Positions 46,016-54,637 of a stretch of DNA of 64,000 bases are shown piece after piece. Position 1 is the first letter of the stretch; every line of letters begins with the position of its first letter. A program made the position numbers and the translations under genes. The DNA comes from Filifactor alocis ATCC 35896 (GTDB lineage: Bacteria > Bacillota > Clostridia > Peptostreptococcales > Filifactoraceae), in assembly GCF_000163895.2 (NCBI RefSeq), contig NC_016630.1, positions 558,001-622,000 on the forward strand, given 5' to 3'. The notes under the pieces were generated by a model. That model did not search any database, had not been told where the DNA came from, and worked only from the letters and a program-made list of their open reading frames with translations.

Positions 46016-47458
46016 ATGCGCAACTTAACACTTTTAACAGATTTATATCAACTTACCATGATGAATGGGTATTTTAATGAAAATACACATGAAGAAACTA
46101 TGATATTTGATGTGTTTTTCCGTCAAAATCCAAGTCGTGGAGGATATACTGTTGTATGTGGAATTAATGAAGTGATTGACTACATTGAAAATCTTCATTT
46201 TGAAGAAGAAGATATTGCATATCTTAGAAGTTTAAATACTTTTGATGATGCCTTTTTAGATTATCTGAAAAACTTTAAATTTACAGGTGAAATTTATGCT
46301 GTTGAAGAAGGCTCTGTCATGTTTCCAAACGAGCCACTCTTACGAGTAAAAGCAAAAGCGGTCGAAGCACAGTTTATTGAAACGGCAATTTTATGTATTA
46401 TCAATTTTCAATCTCTTATTGCAACAAAAAGTTCAAGAATCTGCCAAGTGGCAAAAGATGATGTAGTAATGGAATTTGGATTGCGTCGTTCACAAGGTCC
46501 GGATGCCGGTATCTATGGTGCCAAAGCTGCTATCGTTGGTGGAGCACAAGGCACTTCCAATGTATTAACCGGAAAACTGTTCAATGTTCCGGTCATGGGA
46601 ACTCACGCTCACAGTTGGATTCAAAAATTTGATTCTGAAATTGAAGCATTCCGCTCTTATGCAAAAACTTATCCTGATAAAACAATTTTGTTAATCGATA
46701 CTTACGATACATTAGAAAGCGGTCTTCCAAATGCAATCACTGTATTTAAAGAAATGAGAAAAGCAGGACATGAACCATTAGGAGTTCGCATTGACTCCGG
46801 CGACTTAGAATACTTATCAAAAGAGGTGCGCAAACGCCTTGATGAAGCCGGATTTGAAAATGTAAAAATCACTGCATCCAATGACTTGGATGAATATACA
46901 CTAATCGATTTAAAGTTGCAAGGAGCGAAAATAGATTCTTGGGGCATCGGAACCAAATTGATTACTTCCAGTGACTGGCCATCTTTGGGTGGAGTCTACA
47001 AATTAGTTGCTGTGGAAAAAGATGGTGTGATTAAACCGAAAATCAAAATTTCAGAATCACCTGAAAAAATTACAAACCCGGGCTACAAAAAAATTATCAG
47101 AATCTACAACAAAGAAAATAATAAAGCAGAAGCGGATTTGATTATGCTTAATCATGAAATTGTTGATACTTCTAAACCTCTAACAATTTTTCATCCGGTT
47201 TATACTTGGAAAAGAAAAACTTACAAAAACTATTATATAAAAGAATTACTTCAACCTTTATTTGTAGACGGAAAATGCGTTCGTAAAAAGAAAACAGTTT
47301 TGGAATATAGAGATTATGCGTTCTCTGAAAAAAATTCTCTATGGCCACAATATTTGCGTCTTAGCAATCCCGAACCATATAAGGTTGACTTGTCTGAAGA
47401 GCTTTGGAATATCAAAAATACACTGATTAACAAAAAAAGACACCGCCGTGATGTCTAA
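46016..47458 (+). CDS. pncB: Nicotinate phosphoribosyltransferase
   Basis: This enzyme converts nicotinate and PRPP to nicotinate mononucleotide in NAD salvage. The 480 residues begin NLTLLTDLYQLTMMNGYF, the standard family start. FGLRRSQGPDAGIYGAKAA near 158 and GTHAHSWIQKF near 195, with the phosphorylatable histidine region, follow. VRIDSGDLEYLSKEVR near 258 and GIGTKLITS near 312 bind phosphate. It is transcribed alone from its own promoter, divergent from the decarboxylase, with a terminator after it. Confidence 0.95.
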   Translation: MRNLTLLTDLYQLTMMNGYFNENTHEETMIFDVFFRQNPSRGGYTVVCGINEVIDYIENLHFEEEDIAYLRSLNTFDDAFLDYLKNFKFTGEIYAVEEGSVMFPNEPLLRVKAKAVEAQFIETAILCIINFQSLIATKSSRICQVAKDDVVMEFGLRRSQGPDAGIYGAKAAIVGGAQGTSNVLTGKLFNVPVMGTHAHSWIQKFDSEIEAFRSYAKTYPDKTILLIDTYDTLESGLPNAITVFKEMRKAGHEPLGVRIDSGDLEYLSKEVRKRLDEAGFENVKITASNDLDEYTLIDLKLQGAKIDSWGIGTKLITSSDWPSLGGVYKLVAVEKDGVIKPKIKISESPEKITNPGYKKIIRIYNKENNKAEADLIMLNHEIVDTSKPLTIFHPVYTWKRKTYKNYYIKELLQPLFVDGKCVRKKKTVLEYRDYAFSEKNSLWPQYLRLSNPEPYKVDLSEELWNIKNTLINKKRHRRDV

Positions 47459-47959
47459 GAAATCGCTTAATTAATAAAACACCGTGCCTATCTCTTATTT
47501 TATATGAAAGATAGGCACTTTACATATAATACAATAAAATTTTTCTTCAAATCATAATACTACTATCTGTTCTTTTGTCATCTGTCATAATTTTAAAGTA
47601 CACTATCCTCTATTTGAATCAATTAATATCATTGGCTATTTCCAATTGTAATTCATAGTTTCTATCAAGTACATAATCCCCTCATCCTAATTTTAAGAAG
47701 AAAGAAGTAGAGGTGCATTTTTTCAAATTTGAATTCATGGCAAATTTATTAAATTTTGGCATTTCACATCTCAACTTGTCAAATTACTTTACATAGGATA
47801 TGTTTTGTCAGCATTACTATATAAAAATAGCTCTTTTTATAAACATTATTTTTCAAAATAAAAGTTCCTCACAGTTGTAATATGATATAATACTCTGTGT
47901 ACATTTGAGCTGTTCCGAAGGTTCAATTTAATTATTATATCTTAAAAGAAGGATAAACT
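47459..47959. other. Intergenic region between pncB and murI
   Basis: These 501 bases hold the pncB terminator at the left and, at 47886-47891, a TATAAT hexamer that could be the murI -10 box, without a good -35. I see no gene or known RNA in the remaining AT-rich sequence. Confidence 0.55.
47484..47521 (+). terminator. Terminator of pncB
   Basis: GTGCCTATCT (47484-47493) pairs with AGATAGGCAC (47509-47518), a 10-base-pair stem with only a short T-run. Confidence 0.7.
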
Positions 47960-48733
47960 ATGAATATAGGTATTTTTGATTCAGGAATTGGAGGTCTATC
48001 CGTCCTCCACCATGCGCTCAAGATAATTCCGCATGCAAATTTTATCTACTATGCTGATAGAAAAAATGTTCCCTATGGTGAAAAGTCTGTTTTTGAAATC
48101 CAAACTTTTATCGATGAAATTATGAACTTTTTTATTTCTAAAAAAGTAGATGCACTTGTCATTGCGTGCAATACCGCAAGCAGTGTAGCAACAAAGGAAT
48201 ACCGAGATAAGTTTCCGTTTCCCATCATCGGAATGGAGCCTGCCGTAAAAAAAGCCGTTGAAACTTATACGGAGAAACAACAACGAATTTTAGTTGCTGC
48301 AACTCCGATTACTATTCAAGGAAATAAATTGCGCCAACTCTTAAATCGAGTGGATAAGTATCATCAGGCAGACTTAATCGCTTTACCGAAACTGGTTCAT
48401 TTCGCAGAACTCAAACAATTCGATTCCTTAGAAGTAGAAGAATACATCAAAACTGCTCTCAATCAATACTGTGCCGTTGACTATTCCGCTATTGTGTTGG
48501 GTTGTACACATTTTAACTATTTTAAACCGTCATTCCAAAGAATTTTTTCTAAAAAAACACAATTTATAGATGGGAACGAAGGTACAATCAAACAACTTCT
48601 CAGAAAAGCACCACTGATAGAAAGTTACTCGCAGTCTGTTCAGTTCTACTTTTCAGGAATTCCGGCAACAACGAAAGAATTAAACGAAATCAAAACATAT
48701 CTGTCTCGATTGGAAGAAGTCTACTATCTATAA
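47960..48733 (+). CDS. murI: Glutamate racemase
   Basis: MurI makes D-glutamate for peptidoglycan in the cytoplasm. The start IGIFDSGIGGLSVL is the family signature. The two catalytic cysteines lie in VIACNTASS (near residue 71) and VLGCTHF (near 181). The 257 residues are normal. A weak AGAAGGA ribosome-binding site precedes the ATG. folC begins 31 bases after the stop, so the two are probably one transcript. Confidence 0.94.
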   Translation: MNIGIFDSGIGGLSVLHHALKIIPHANFIYYADRKNVPYGEKSVFEIQTFIDEIMNFFISKKVDALVIACNTASSVATKEYRDKFPFPIIGMEPAVKKAVETYTEKQQRILVAATPITIQGNKLRQLLNRVDKYHQADLIALPKLVHFAELKQFDSLEVEEYIKTALNQYCAVDYSAIVLGCTHFNYFKPSFQRIFSKKTQFIDGNEGTIKQLLRKAPLIESYSQSVQFYFSGIPATTKELNEIKTYLSRLEEVYYL

Positions 48734-48764
48734 CATCTTATATCAGAGTATTAAAGGAGTTTTT

Positions 48765-50069
48765 ATGACCTATCAAGAAACAATTGCACATTTTGAACAA
48801 CTTGGAAAATTAGGAATTCAACTGGGTCTTGTTCGAATAGAGCGCCTATTAAATCATATGGGTAACCCCCATCATAAATTGAAATTCATACATGTAGCAG
48901 GTACAAACGGGAAAGGTTCTACCTGCTATATGCTTTCAAATATCTTATCCCACAGCGGATATAAAACCGGTTTGTTTACCAGCCCCTACATTCTGGACTT
49001 TCGTGAAAGTATCCAGGTAAATATGAAAATGATTTCAGAAGAACATTTTTTGGAATGTGCAGAGTATGTGTACCACTGTGCCGAACAATCTACAATCAAT
49101 AATGACCCTCCGACACAATTTGAGATATTGACCGCAATTGCTCTTGAGTTCTTCGTCAGACAAAAGTGCGATATCGTTTTGTTGGAAGTCGGGTTAGGCG
49201 GAACATTAGACTCTACCAATATTATTCCTCCTCCACTCTTACAAATCATCACCTCCATTTCCTTAGATCACACAAATATTCTCGGAAGTACAATTGAGGA
49301 AATTACAAAAGAAAAGTCCGGTATCATCAAAAGTGCTACAACCATTGTTTATCCAAAATTACCAAAAGAAGTACTTCAGATATTGAAAAAAAAATGCAAA
49401 CTGGTAAACAGCAAACTGGTACAACCTGATTGTACCTCTTTACAATTTAATACCAACTCTTTCGGTGTTTGTGATTTTTCTTATGAAGGAATCTCCTATA
49501 AAAAATCATTGTTGGGAGAAGTACAACTGTATAATGCTATTGTCGTAATTACAGCTTCTAAGGAATTAAATCAGTTAGGATTTTCACTTCCGTCAGAGTC
49601 TATTTGCTACGGCGTTGAACATACCTTCATTCCCGCCCGCATGGAGATACTCTCCGAATCTCCGTTAGTTCTCTTAGACGGTTCTCATAATGAAGATGGC
49701 GCCATTGCATTAAAAAAGACCTTAGCCACTTTTCCTAAAACATCTATCAAAATGATCATGGGCGTTCTGAAAGACAAAAATATTTATAAAATACTTGAAA
49801 ACACAGCAACACTTTCCGATATTTTTATAGCGGTATCTCCAAATCATCCTCGTGCTCTTTCATCAAAAAAACTGGCAGAAGTTTCAAAACAGTATTGCAA
49901 CAATGTAAAACAAGCTTCTTCCTTAGAAGAAGCTGTCAATTCAGCATTCTTAAATCTAAAAGAATCAGATATCCTTGTCATATGCGGTTCCCTGTACCTA
50001 TCTCATGATATTCGCCCTATTTTAATTCGTAAAATAAAAAGCTTATCTATGACAAAGCACAAAAATTAA
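48765..50069 (+). CDS. folC: Folylpolyglutamate synthase / dihydrofolate synthase
   Basis: FolC adds glutamate to dihydropteroate and to folates using ATP. The P-loop HVAGTNGKGST lies near residue 44-54. The LLEVGLGGTLDSTN motif near 140 and SLDHTNILGSTIEEIT near 163 bind Mg-ATP. The C-terminal ligase domain has LLDGSHNEDGA near 304. The 434 residues match the family. The ATG has an AAAGGAG ribosome-binding site. It pairs with murI; both products use glutamate. Confidence 0.94.
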   Translation: MTYQETIAHFEQLGKLGIQLGLVRIERLLNHMGNPHHKLKFIHVAGTNGKGSTCYMLSNILSHSGYKTGLFTSPYILDFRESIQVNMKMISEEHFLECAEYVYHCAEQSTINNDPPTQFEILTAIALEFFVRQKCDIVLLEVGLGGTLDSTNIIPPPLLQIITSISLDHTNILGSTIEEITKEKSGIIKSATTIVYPKLPKEVLQILKKKCKLVNSKLVQPDCTSLQFNTNSFGVCDFSYEGISYKKSLLGEVQLYNAIVVITASKELNQLGFSLPSESICYGVEHTFIPARMEILSESPLVLLDGSHNEDGAIALKKTLATFPKTSIKMIMGVLKDKNIYKILENTATLSDIFIAVSPNHPRALSSKKLAEVSKQYCNNVKQASSLEEAVNSAFLNLKESDILVICGSLYLSHDIRPILIRKIKSLSMTKHKN

Positions 50070-50139
50070 TCGTAAGCTTTCGAGTTCAGGCAGTGAATTG
50101 AAATAATTTTTTATCAAACTGAGATAACATCTTTTTTAC

Positions 50140-50180
50140 AAAAAACTTCTTAGTAGAAACTGCTACTAAGAAGTTTTTTC
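50140..50180. terminator. Bidirectional terminator between folC and ung
   Basis: AAAAAACTTCTTAGTAG (50140-50156) pairs with CTACTAAGAAGTTTTTT (50163-50179), a 17-base-pair stem with A/T runs on both sides, between convergent genes. Confidence 0.9.
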
Positions 50181-50189
50181 ATTGCTCTC

Positions 50190-50864
50190 TTATATATCAT
50201 CTATTTGCCAGTCAATCACTTGACTATATTTTTGTTTCAAAAATTCATTCGTTGTGAGGAAATGTCCATTTCCAAAAAAACCGCGATATGCAGAAAGCGG
50301 ACTCGGGTGAGGTGAAGTTAATACCAGATGTTTCTTTGTATCAATCATCTTTGCTTTTGCAATCGCATTCGAACCCCAAAGCAAAAAAACGACCGGCTTT
50401 TCTTTTGCATTCACTAACTGAATCACTCTGTCAGTAAATTGTTCCCATCCCATGTTTTTATGTGAATTTGCTTTTCCACGCTCCACAGTAAGCACCGCAT
50501 TTAAGAGAAGTACTCCTTGTTTTGCCCACTTCATCAGATAACCATGATTCGGTATGGTAAGTCCCAACTGACTGGAAAGTTCCTTATAAATATTGAACAG
50601 TGACGGTGGAATGCGAACTCCCGGTTGCACAGAAAATGCCATACCATGTGCCTGATTTGGCTCATGGTATGGGTCCTGTCCCAAAATAACCACCTTCACA
50701 TCATCATAATCAGTTGCTTTCATCGCCTCGAAAATATGATACATATCCGGATAAATCGTCTTCGTTCTATACTCTGTTATTAAAAATGTTCTCAACTTTT
50801 GATAATACTCTTCTTGAAACTCCTCTTTCAACAGAGAGTCCCACTTATTTCCGAAATTAACCAA
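50190..50864 (-). CDS. ung: Uracil-DNA glycosylase
   Basis: Ung removes uracil from DNA. The water-activating motif GQDPYH is at residues 62-67 and the second motif HPSPLSAYRGFFG near 186. The 224 residues match the family. The start is a TTG at 50864, with GGAGG 9 bases upstream; no in-frame ATG is better placed (the ATG just upstream is in another frame). It follows the DEAD-box helicase by only 20 bases. Confidence 0.95.
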   Translation of the reverse strand: MVNFGNKWDSLLKEEFQEEYYQKLRTFLITEYRTKTIYPDMYHIFEAMKATDYDDVKVVILGQDPYHEPNQAHGMAFSVQPGVRIPPSLFNIYKELSSQLGLTIPNHGYLMKWAKQGVLLLNAVLTVERGKANSHKNMGWEQFTDRVIQLVNAKEKPVVFLLWGSNAIAKAKMIDTKKHLVLTSPHPSPLSAYRGFFGNGHFLTTNEFLKQKYSQVIDWQIDDI

Positions 50865-50884
50865 AATAACATTCCTCCAAATAT

Positions 50885-52504
50885 TTACTTCATTTGTTTC
50901 GCAGTCACTTTTTTCCCTCTGATTTTTACTTGTTTCAAATGTTTTTCTGCTATCTTTGCATATTCTTCCTTGATATCAAAATAACTTACATCAGACAAAA
51001 TGTCAATCGCACCGATATTCTTTCCCGGAATTTTGCATCGGTTTGCAACAGAAGATACGATATCTGCAGGCCCTACTCTATCTACCCTACCGATGTTCAA
51101 TTCAAAACGGACCATGCCTCTTTCTTTGGAATATTTTTTTGATTTCTTCTCCTTTTTCTGTCCGGTTATTGCCCTAATCCTATCTCTCTCATAAGCACGA
51201 TAATCTATCTTTTCCTTGTTTTGAAGATTCAAAGTATTTTTCATCATAATTGCCAAAAAAGCTTCCAAATTCACACCGGATTGTTTCATTTCTGAAACTA
51301 AATTAAAATAAAAATCCAAATCACCACTGTTTTTTTGACTTCGAATTCCTTCAATGTATTGATGAATAATTTTTTCCTTTACTTTGTCATAACGAGGAAT
51401 CGATTCTTCTTTAATCTTACATTTTGCATACTTTTCAATCCTTCTCAATCGTTCTATATCTCTACCATATGCAAAACTGTAAGATTTTCCGCTTGCACCG
51501 GCACGACCTGTACGACCGATTCTGTGCACATACTGTTCTTCTTCAATCGGCAAATCATAATTGATTACCAAATCAACATCACGAATATCCAATCCCCTCG
51601 CTGCAACATCTGTTGCAATCAACATACTGATTTGCCCTTCTCGAAATCGGTTCAATACCATATCTCTTTTTTGTTGTTTCAAATCACCATGCAACGCTTC
51701 TACTGCATAACCTCTGTTTTGCATATCCACAACCAACTCATCCACCATTTTTTTTGTATTACAAAAAATAATAGCCTTTTTAGAGCTCTCTAGTTGCAAA
51801 ATACGACTCAAAACTTCCGATTTATCTGCATTCTTCACTTTCATATAAATTTGTTCAATTTGATCCACTGTCATTGTCTTATTTTTTACTCGAATCATTT
51901 CCGGATTCTTTAAATATTTTTTTGAAAGAGACAGTATCTCTGCAGGCATAGTAGCTGAAAACAACATCGTTTGTCGTTCTTCACTTGTTTCTCTCAAAAT
52001 ATTTTCAATATCTTCTATGAATCCCATATCCAACATCTCGTCAGCTTCATCCAGTACCACAAAGCGCACATGATCCAGCTTTATTGTTTTTCTCTCAATG
52101 TGATCCAATATTCTTCCCGGTGTTCCGATAACAATCTGAACTTTCTTTTTCAATCCTTTTATCTGCTTATCAATATATTCTCCACCATAGACAGCAATAT
52201 TTCTGATTTTAGTAAAAGCCGTTAATTTATCAAATTCGTTAGAAACTTGGACTGCCAACTCTCTCGTCGGACAAATAACCAACGCTTGAATCTGATGATT
52301 ATTATTTTGTAATATGTTGTCTAATATAGGGATTCCGAAAGCAAACGTTTTTCCCGTACCGGTTTGAGATTGACCAATCAAATCTTTCCCTTCTGTCGCA
52401 ATGGGAATCGCCAGTTCTTGAATGATAGTTGCTTCCTCAAAACCTAACTGCTCCAATGCCATTTGAATCTCTTTTGAAATATTAAATTCTGTAAATTTCT
52501 TCAT
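50885..52504 (-). CDS. DEAD-box ATP-dependent RNA helicase with DbpA-type C-terminus
   Basis: This is an RNA helicase for ribosome assembly or mRNA turnover. The Q motif (FNISKEIQMALEQLGF start), SQTGTGKT, VLDEADEMLD, SATMP and HRIGRTGRAG are all present in order. After the helicase core (about 370) a linker leads to a DbpA-like RNA-binding domain (about 460-535, RFELNIGRVDRVGPADIV). Such tails bind 23S rRNA hairpin 92 in DbpA/YxiN proteins, so a large-subunit role is likely. The 539 residues fit. The gene is followed by ung and preceded by rnpB. Confidence 0.92.
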   Translation of the reverse strand: MKKFTEFNISKEIQMALEQLGFEEATIIQELAIPIATEGKDLIGQSQTGTGKTFAFGIPILDNILQNNNHQIQALVICPTRELAVQVSNEFDKLTAFTKIRNIAVYGGEYIDKQIKGLKKKVQIVIGTPGRILDHIERKTIKLDHVRFVVLDEADEMLDMGFIEDIENILRETSEERQTMLFSATMPAEILSLSKKYLKNPEMIRVKNKTMTVDQIEQIYMKVKNADKSEVLSRILQLESSKKAIIFCNTKKMVDELVVDMQNRGYAVEALHGDLKQQKRDMVLNRFREGQISMLIATDVAARGLDIRDVDLVINYDLPIEEEQYVHRIGRTGRAGASGKSYSFAYGRDIERLRRIEKYAKCKIKEESIPRYDKVKEKIIHQYIEGIRSQKNSGDLDFYFNLVSEMKQSGVNLEAFLAIMMKNTLNLQNKEKIDYRAYERDRIRAITGQKKEKKSKKYSKERGMVRFELNIGRVDRVGPADIVSSVANRCKIPGKNIGAIDILSDVSYFDIKEEYAKIAEKHLKQVKIRGKKVTAKQMK

Positions 52505-52851
52505 TTCATTCCTTTCTTTTTTCTATCACACTTATTTTCCCTTTATGAAATATCTTTTTATTCTATAAACTTTATTAACTTGCTTATTTTCCATTCAGAA
52601 AAAATCCGGAATTCTACTTCATCTTTTAGAAACATACATGTTATTTCATCGGTTACCACACCATAGATGTTAAAACTTGTCTTTGCTTAGTAATTTCCGC
52701 TTGATTGTGCTAAGCAATCAGATACACATGTTGATACAACTCACTATGCATTTCTTTTATACACGTTGAATAACTTACATATCTCATTAATCATCTCTAT
52801 CAGATATCTTATTTTTCAATAGCGCTTCTATTAAAAAAATATATTCACTAA
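52505..52851. other. Leader and intergenic region upstream of the helicase gene
   Basis: These 347 bases are AT-rich. No gene, riboswitch or firm promoter is visible. The rnpB terminator lies at their right end. Confidence 0.5.
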
Positions 52852-52880
52852 AAAATCTTCTAATTCTATACAATTAGAAG
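52852..52880 (-). terminator. Terminator of rnpB
   Basis: On the minus strand CTTCTAATT (52880-52872) pairs with AATTAGAAG (52866-52858), followed by ATTTTTTAG. It lies about 40 bases past the mature 3' end. Confidence 0.85.
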
Positions 52881-52922
52881 ATTTTAAAATTCACCAAATT
52901 GTAAAAAGTTATTTCATAATAA

Positions 52923-53263
52923 ACAAAGGCAAACCGATAAGCCGAGTTCTGTCGTGTGCAGTCATCTATCTCGTTCTGCCGTTACCGGCAAAATCCAGCA
53001 ACCTACCACCGAGGAAGGACGGGCAGCCCTCTTTCATGCCTCTACTTGGTCTTGCTCCGAATGGGGTTTACATGGCCAACTTGTCACCAAATTGCCGGTG
53101 AGCTCTTACCTCGCCTTTCCACCCTTACCAGCTTTTACTGGCGGTATCTCTCTGTTGCACTATCCTTAGAGTTGCCTCTACCGGACGTTATCCGGCATTC
53201 TTGCCCTGTGGAGCTCGGACTTTCCTCATACAAACCGTATGCGACTGCATAGTTTACCTTTGT
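52923..53263 (-). ncRNA. rnpB: RNase P RNA
   Basis: This is the catalytic RNA that trims the 5' leaders of tRNA. On the minus strand the 5' half has the universal GAGGAAAGTCCGAGCTC block (about 53210-53226) and the 3' half ends with ACAGAACTCGGCTTATCGG, which together make helix P4 and the P2 region. The ends ACAAAGGTAAAC and GTTTGCCTTTGT pair as P1 and set the limits used here. The internal GGGCTGCCCG and GGTAGGTTGCTGG segments are typical of type A. A perfectly spaced promoter and a terminator bracket it. The roughly 341-base size is normal. Confidence 0.93.
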
Positions 53264-53268
53264 AATAT

Positions 53269-53297
53269 AATATAACATACTACCTATCTTTCTGCAA
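53269..53297 (-). promoter_or_regulatory. Sigma-A promoter of rnpB
   Basis: On the minus strand TTGCAG (53292-53297), a 17-base spacer and TATATT (53269-53274), placing the start five bases later, at the first base of P1. Confidence 0.8.
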
Positions 53298-53336
53298 CGA
53301 AATCTATCAAAAATTTGTTCCCTATATCAAGGATCT

Positions 53337-53693
53337 CTACTCTTTGATTGGAATAATAATAGTTTCATTCACATATAGAGTGGTATCTTGCATGTCATTC
53401 AATTTCATAATTTCATGAATATACTTACGAATATCCATATATTCCGGACAGTATTGTTTTCCGATACTCCACAATGAATCTCCTTCAGTCACCATAAAAG
53501 TAAGAGTTTTCTCAGATTGCTTTGGCAAAAAATCATTATTCATAGAAAAAACGATACTTGCCGAAAATAAAATCCAAACACAAGTCATCAATACAAGTTT
53601 GAAATTTCGTGTTCTCCTCTTCTTTCTTATCTGTTTCTTCTTATCTTCCGTGAGATTCTTTTTTTCTTTTAATGCTGTTGGATATCTATTCAT
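53337..53693 (-). CDS. LysM-domain membrane protein, YneA-like SOS cell-division inhibitor
   Basis: In Bacillus the yneA gene is divergent from lexA and its product delays division during the SOS response. This 118-residue protein has the same plan: a basic cytoplasmic N-terminus rich in Lys and Arg, one membrane segment (about 33-52), and an external LysM domain (about 66-118, VTEGDSLWSIGKQYCPE to TIIIPI). It is divergent from lexA and its promoter carries LexA boxes. A GGAGGT ribosome-binding site precedes the ATG. The function is inferred from layout and regulation; sequence similarity to YneA was not tested. Confidence 0.8.
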   Translation of the reverse strand: MNRYPTALKEKKNLTEDKKKQIRKKRRTRNFKLVLMTCVWILFSASIVFSMNNDFLPKQSEKTLTFMVTEGDSLWSIGKQYCPEYMDIRKYIHEIMKLNDMQDTTLYVNETIIIPIKE

Positions 53694-53709
53694 GAGTGTA
53701 CCTCCTAAA

Positions 53710-53785
53710 AAACATTTGTTCTATTTGTTAAATAAATAGTATCAGAACAAATGTTTCTTGTCAATAATTTTTAGAACAAATGTTT
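53710..53785. promoter_or_regulatory. Three LexA (SOS) boxes
   Basis: The 13-mer AGAACAAATGTTT occurs three times: reversed at 53710-53722, and forward at 53744-53756 and 53773-53785. It fits the Gram-positive LexA box form GAAC-N4-GTTC with one change. One copy is in the yneA-like leader, one between the -35 and -10 of its promoter, and one touches the lexA -35 box. Confidence 0.85.
53736..53764 (-). promoter_or_regulatory. Promoter of the yneA-like gene
   Basis: On the minus strand TTGACA (53759-53764), a 17-base spacer holding a LexA box, and TACTAT (53736-53741). Confidence 0.8.
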
Positions 53786-53813
53786 TGATTTTTTTAAAAT
53801 TTCCTGCTATAAT
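53785..53813 (+). promoter_or_regulatory. Promoter of lexA
   Basis: TTGATT (53785-53790), a 17-base spacer and TATAAT (53808-53813). A LexA box ends on the first base of the -35 hexamer. Confidence 0.8.
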
Positions 53814-53850
53814 CAATTTATAAATTAATTTGATTATAGGAGGAATGTTT

Positions 53851-54474
53851 ATGTTTTCAGACTTAAATGAAAAAGAAAAATCTACATTACAATACATCGC
53901 CAACACTGTAAACGAAAAAGGATATCCCCCTTCTGTTAGAGAAATTTGCAAATCTGTAGGATTCAAATCCACATCCACTGCGTACGCTTGTTTAAACCAG
54001 CTTAAAGATAAAGGATACATCCGAAAAGATTCTGTAAAAACAAGAGCTCTTGAAGTAATTGATCCGATTGAAAGAATGGGATTCGCCAAAAAAAATACAG
54101 TAGATATTCCTATTATCGGAAAGGTAACTGCCGGCACTCCTATTTTGGCAGTTGAAAATGTCGATGACTACATTCCCATTTCAGAACACTGGATTAATTC
54201 AAAAGAACATTTTCTTCTTAGAGTAGAAGGCGATAGTATGATTAATGCGGGAATTTATAACAATGATATCGTCTTGATTGAACAGTGCCAAACTGCATCA
54301 AACGGAGATATCGTAGTTGCCTTAATTGATGGAGAATATACTACCATCAAAAGATTTTTTTATGAAAAAAATAGAATCTGCCTCAAACCGGAAAACGAAA
54401 AATATTCCCCCATTTTTTCAGATAATATCAAAATACTCGGTAAGTTGAAAATGCTAATTCGAAAATTTGACTGA
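53851..54474 (+). CDS. lexA: SOS transcriptional repressor LexA
   Basis: LexA represses DNA-damage genes and cleaves itself when RecA is activated. The N-terminal winged helix ends near residue 70. The cleavage site is A94-G95 in GKVTAGTP, and the protease dyad is S129 in VEGDSM and K167 in YTTIKRFF. AGGAGG (53838-53843) is correctly placed for ATG 53851; an upstream TTG at 53830 and an ATG at 53845 are rejected by spacing. The 207 residues match the family. It is divergent from the LysM gene and autoregulated by the box at its -35. Confidence 0.96.
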   Translation: MFSDLNEKEKSTLQYIANTVNEKGYPPSVREICKSVGFKSTSTAYACLNQLKDKGYIRKDSVKTRALEVIDPIERMGFAKKNTVDIPIIGKVTAGTPILAVENVDDYIPISEHWINSKEHFLLRVEGDSMINAGIYNNDIVLIEQCQTASNGDIVVALIDGEYTTIKRFFYEKNRICLKPENEKYSPIFSDNIKILGKLKMLIRKFD

Positions 54475-54548
54475 TACTTTCTTGCCTTTCTTTAAAAATA
54501 ATTTTTTAAAAAAGTCATTAGCACTTTGTTTATTTCTTATAATACAAA

Positions 54549-54607
54549 AGAAGAGTAATTGCTGTTTTTATAAGTTACACCAAAACAACAGTTACTCTTT
54601 TTTTTTA
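54549..54607 (+). terminator. Terminator of lexA
   Basis: AAGAGTAATTGCTGTTTT (54551-54568) pairs with AAAACAACAGTTACTCTT (54582-54599) with two non-Watson-Crick positions, followed by a run of T. The reverse direction is also T-rich, so it may serve the MATE gene too. Confidence 0.85.
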
Positions 54608-54637
54608 CTAAAACTTATTTTTTAATTTTTTCTGTCC

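Noticed and set aside
51335..51793. Open frame of 152 codons antisense to the DEAD-box helicase
   Set aside because: The translation is Phe/Ile/Cys-rich and lacks any motif; it is explained by the helicase codons on the other strand.
52954..53252. Two overlapping open frames inside the RNase P RNA region
   Set aside because: The sequence is fully explained as rnpB, with conserved core and pairing ends; the frames are chance.
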